A stretch of DNA of 64,000 nucleotides from positions 1 to 64,000 of the forward strand of contig JAVHLK010000006.1 in NCBI GenBank assembly GCA_031082285.1. The letters are read 5' to 3'. The DNA comes from Desulfomonilaceae bacterium. GTDB taxonomy: Bacteria; Desulfobacterota; Desulfomonilia; Desulfomonilales; Desulfomonilaceae. The notes under the pieces were generated by a model that saw only the letters and a program-made list of their open reading frames with translations, was not told where the DNA came from and ran no database searches. Shown here in pieces: positions 62,834 through 64,000 of the stretch (position 1 is its first letter; each line of letters begins with the position of its first letter). The translations under genes were made by a program, and so were the position numbers.

Positions 62834-63442
62834 CGTAGCAGCAACCTTCGCTTAGCGGAGCAACTATGGGGAGCGCTCCGTTGCGACCAAGATCCTTTTG
62901 GTTCCTGGTCCGTGAACTTCTTGGTCGACGCCGCGCTCTCCCGCAAATCTGCAGATGCGGAAGGTGGACCCCCTAATTCGCTGACCGGTTGAAGCAACCA
63001 GTGAACGGACGATCAGGGCATGGCAGTCGCCGGTCCTTCCTCCGGAGCGATGAGGGGGTTTTCTTTGGAAACTTGGTACCTCGTGGTGCCGGGCCCATGA
63101 GTATCCGTAGAGGGGCCAAGCAATATTGGAAAGGCCGTGAGAACATCCCAAAGGTATACGGTTTCCACGTTGGCGAACACCTTTTGGAAGTTGCGCTGAC
63201 CGACGGAGCCCGGGACGTTTGTAGGTTGCCGCGCACATCAGAACCGACTCGATTTGGCTTATAATTCAGTCGGTTGTGTCGCGCGCTGACAAGTCGTTTG
63301 ATTCTCTTGAAATCTTTGTTCACCCGACGCGACGCCGTCGATCCATTTCCTTTTTGTCGGGGCAAGAGCAAACGGCCCCTTTGACGTCGTCCTGAGAGAA
63401 CGCCCTTTGGGCCGATTACGCATCTTTGGAAGGGAAGCGATC
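62834..63442. other. gap upstream of the radical SAM gene
   Basis: No supported gene; a frame at 62989-63264 has no recognisable sequence. Confidence 0.45.
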
Positions 63443-64000
63443 ATGACTTCACATGCGGCGGTGCAGGCGAGGGGCGGATACGTTTCGGTTCTTCCCGACC
63501 TTTGTTGTAACAACGATTGCATCTTCTGCTACGAAAGCTACCATGAGAAGAATCCTCGCGGCCACGCCACGCCTGCGGAAATAGTCGAGAAAACACTTAA
63601 ACTGGTAAACGAGACGGGATGGGACAGGGTAGTCATCAGCGGAGGCGAACCTACCTTATATTCGGGGTTGCGGGAGGTTGTGCGTCAACTAAAGGACCAT
63701 GGGCTCTTTGTCACACTCTTTACCAACGGCCGGGTGCTCCATGAAAAAGCGAAGACTGAACAGCTGGTCGTCGCCGGTGTTGACGCGTTCCACATACCTG
63801 TTCATTCCGACTCTGAGAGAATCCATGACGCGATCACCCGATCCGAAGGGAGCTTCCGGGAAACGATAACGGGTATTTCCAACCTGAAAGAGGCCCGATC
63901 ATATGCATCCTTTACACTTTCTTTCGTGCACGTACTGAATCGGCTCAATTATCTCGGACTAAGCCAATTTGCCCGTTTCATATCGGAATTCCGCCCTGAT
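63443..64000 (+). CDS. radical SAM protein, N-terminal part (cut by window edge)
   Basis: From ATG 63443 the first 186 codons are open to the right edge. The CX3CX2C cluster motif is CNNDCIFC, followed by the SAM-binding GGEP motif in VVISGGEPTLYSGL and the LFTNGRVL strand. It resembles the general SPASM/MoaA-like radical SAM families; the C-terminal part needed to decide is missing. Confidence 0.88.
   Translation, partial: MTSHAAVQARGGYVSVLPDLCCNNDCIFCYESYHEKNPRGHATPAEIVEKTLKLVNETGWDRVVISGGEPTLYSGLREVVRQLKDHGLFVTLFTNGRVLHEKAKTEQLVVAGVDAFHIPVHSDSERIHDAITRSEGSFRETITGISNLKEARSYASFTLSFVHVLNRLNYLGLSQFARFISEFRPD

Noticed and set aside
1-64000. tRNA, rRNA, CRISPR array, prophage or integrase
   Set aside because: I looked for cloverleaf-like ends, evenly spaced direct repeats, and integrase or phage structural genes, and saw none.

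Overview
This window reads as a chromosomal segment of a strictly anaerobic Gram-negative bacterium, most likely a deltaproteobacterium (Desulfobacterota; a Desulfomonile/Syntrophobacter-like lineage is my inference, not a database result). The pointers are futalosine-pathway menaquinone genes (mqnA, mqnD, mqnB), the anaerobic thiazole route with ThiH instead of ThiO, a class-I hybrid cluster protein with the short CX2CX8CX5C cysteine set of anaerobes, a MoeA fused to a periplasmic-binding-like domain, sigma-54-type regulation, TonB-box proteins, a beta-barrel outer membrane protein and many decayed REP-associated transposase (RAYT) copies. No rRNA, tRNA or CRISPR array is visible.

Layout. 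0-2.5 kb: mqnA converges on, and overlaps, an mqnBD pair. 2.6-5.9 kb: a TPP riboswitch with its own terminator precedes thiG-thiH-thiS-thiE. 6-10 kb: a polytopic membrane protein, a HAD phosphatase and a membrane-anchored TPR protein. 10-17 kb: a MazF-type toxin-antitoxin pair, comM, a truncated RAYT, pilT and recA. 17-22 kb: a DUF1848 Fe-S protein, exported small proteins, two TonB-C-terminal proteins, gcvH and a phosphoribosyltransferase. 22.5-25.4 kb: an SsuABC/TauABC-like ABC importer. 25.5-26.2 kb: a decayed antitoxin with an intact RelE/ParE toxin and a RAYT stub. 26.3-30.9 kb: an aliphatic amidase (amiE) and amide channel (amiS), divergent from a 737-residue regulator in which an AmiC-like amide receptor is fused to a sigma-54 activator. 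31-34 kb: RAYT debris and a compact three-gene cluster that I do not recognise. 34.7-38.2 kb: hcp with an HD/zinc-ribbon protein and a ferredoxin. 38-42 kb: a TPR protein, an L,D-transpeptidase and a run of toxin-antitoxin-like small genes. 42-53 kb: clpB, a Tat-exported ligand-binding protein, a Pro/Cys-rich exported protein, a C-terminal J-domain protein, a porin-like protein, a family-9 glycosyltransferase and an MFS operon. 53.7-57 kb: tandem overlapping moeA genes. 57-62 kb: a membrane-anchored NifU/IscU-like protein, greA, a double-HAD protein, recO, yjbQ and a methyltransferase. The right edge cuts a radical SAM gene.

The strongest candidate for an undescribed system is the amide module. 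The sequence gives a receptor clearly like AmiC, lacking a signal peptide, followed in the same chain by a GAFTGA-containing AAA+ domain and a Fis-type HTH. The divergent amiS-amiE pair carries a textbook -24/-12 promoter (TGGCAC-N5-TTGC) about 110 bases before amiS, and palindromes lie between the two genes. In Pseudomonas the same amidase is controlled by AmiC/AmiR antitermination, so here the same sensor appears to have been wired into sigma-54 activation. The second candidate is the three-gene cluster at 31.86-34.04 kb: tightly overlapping, seemingly lower in G+C than its surroundings, embedded in mobile-element debris and without a recognisable family.
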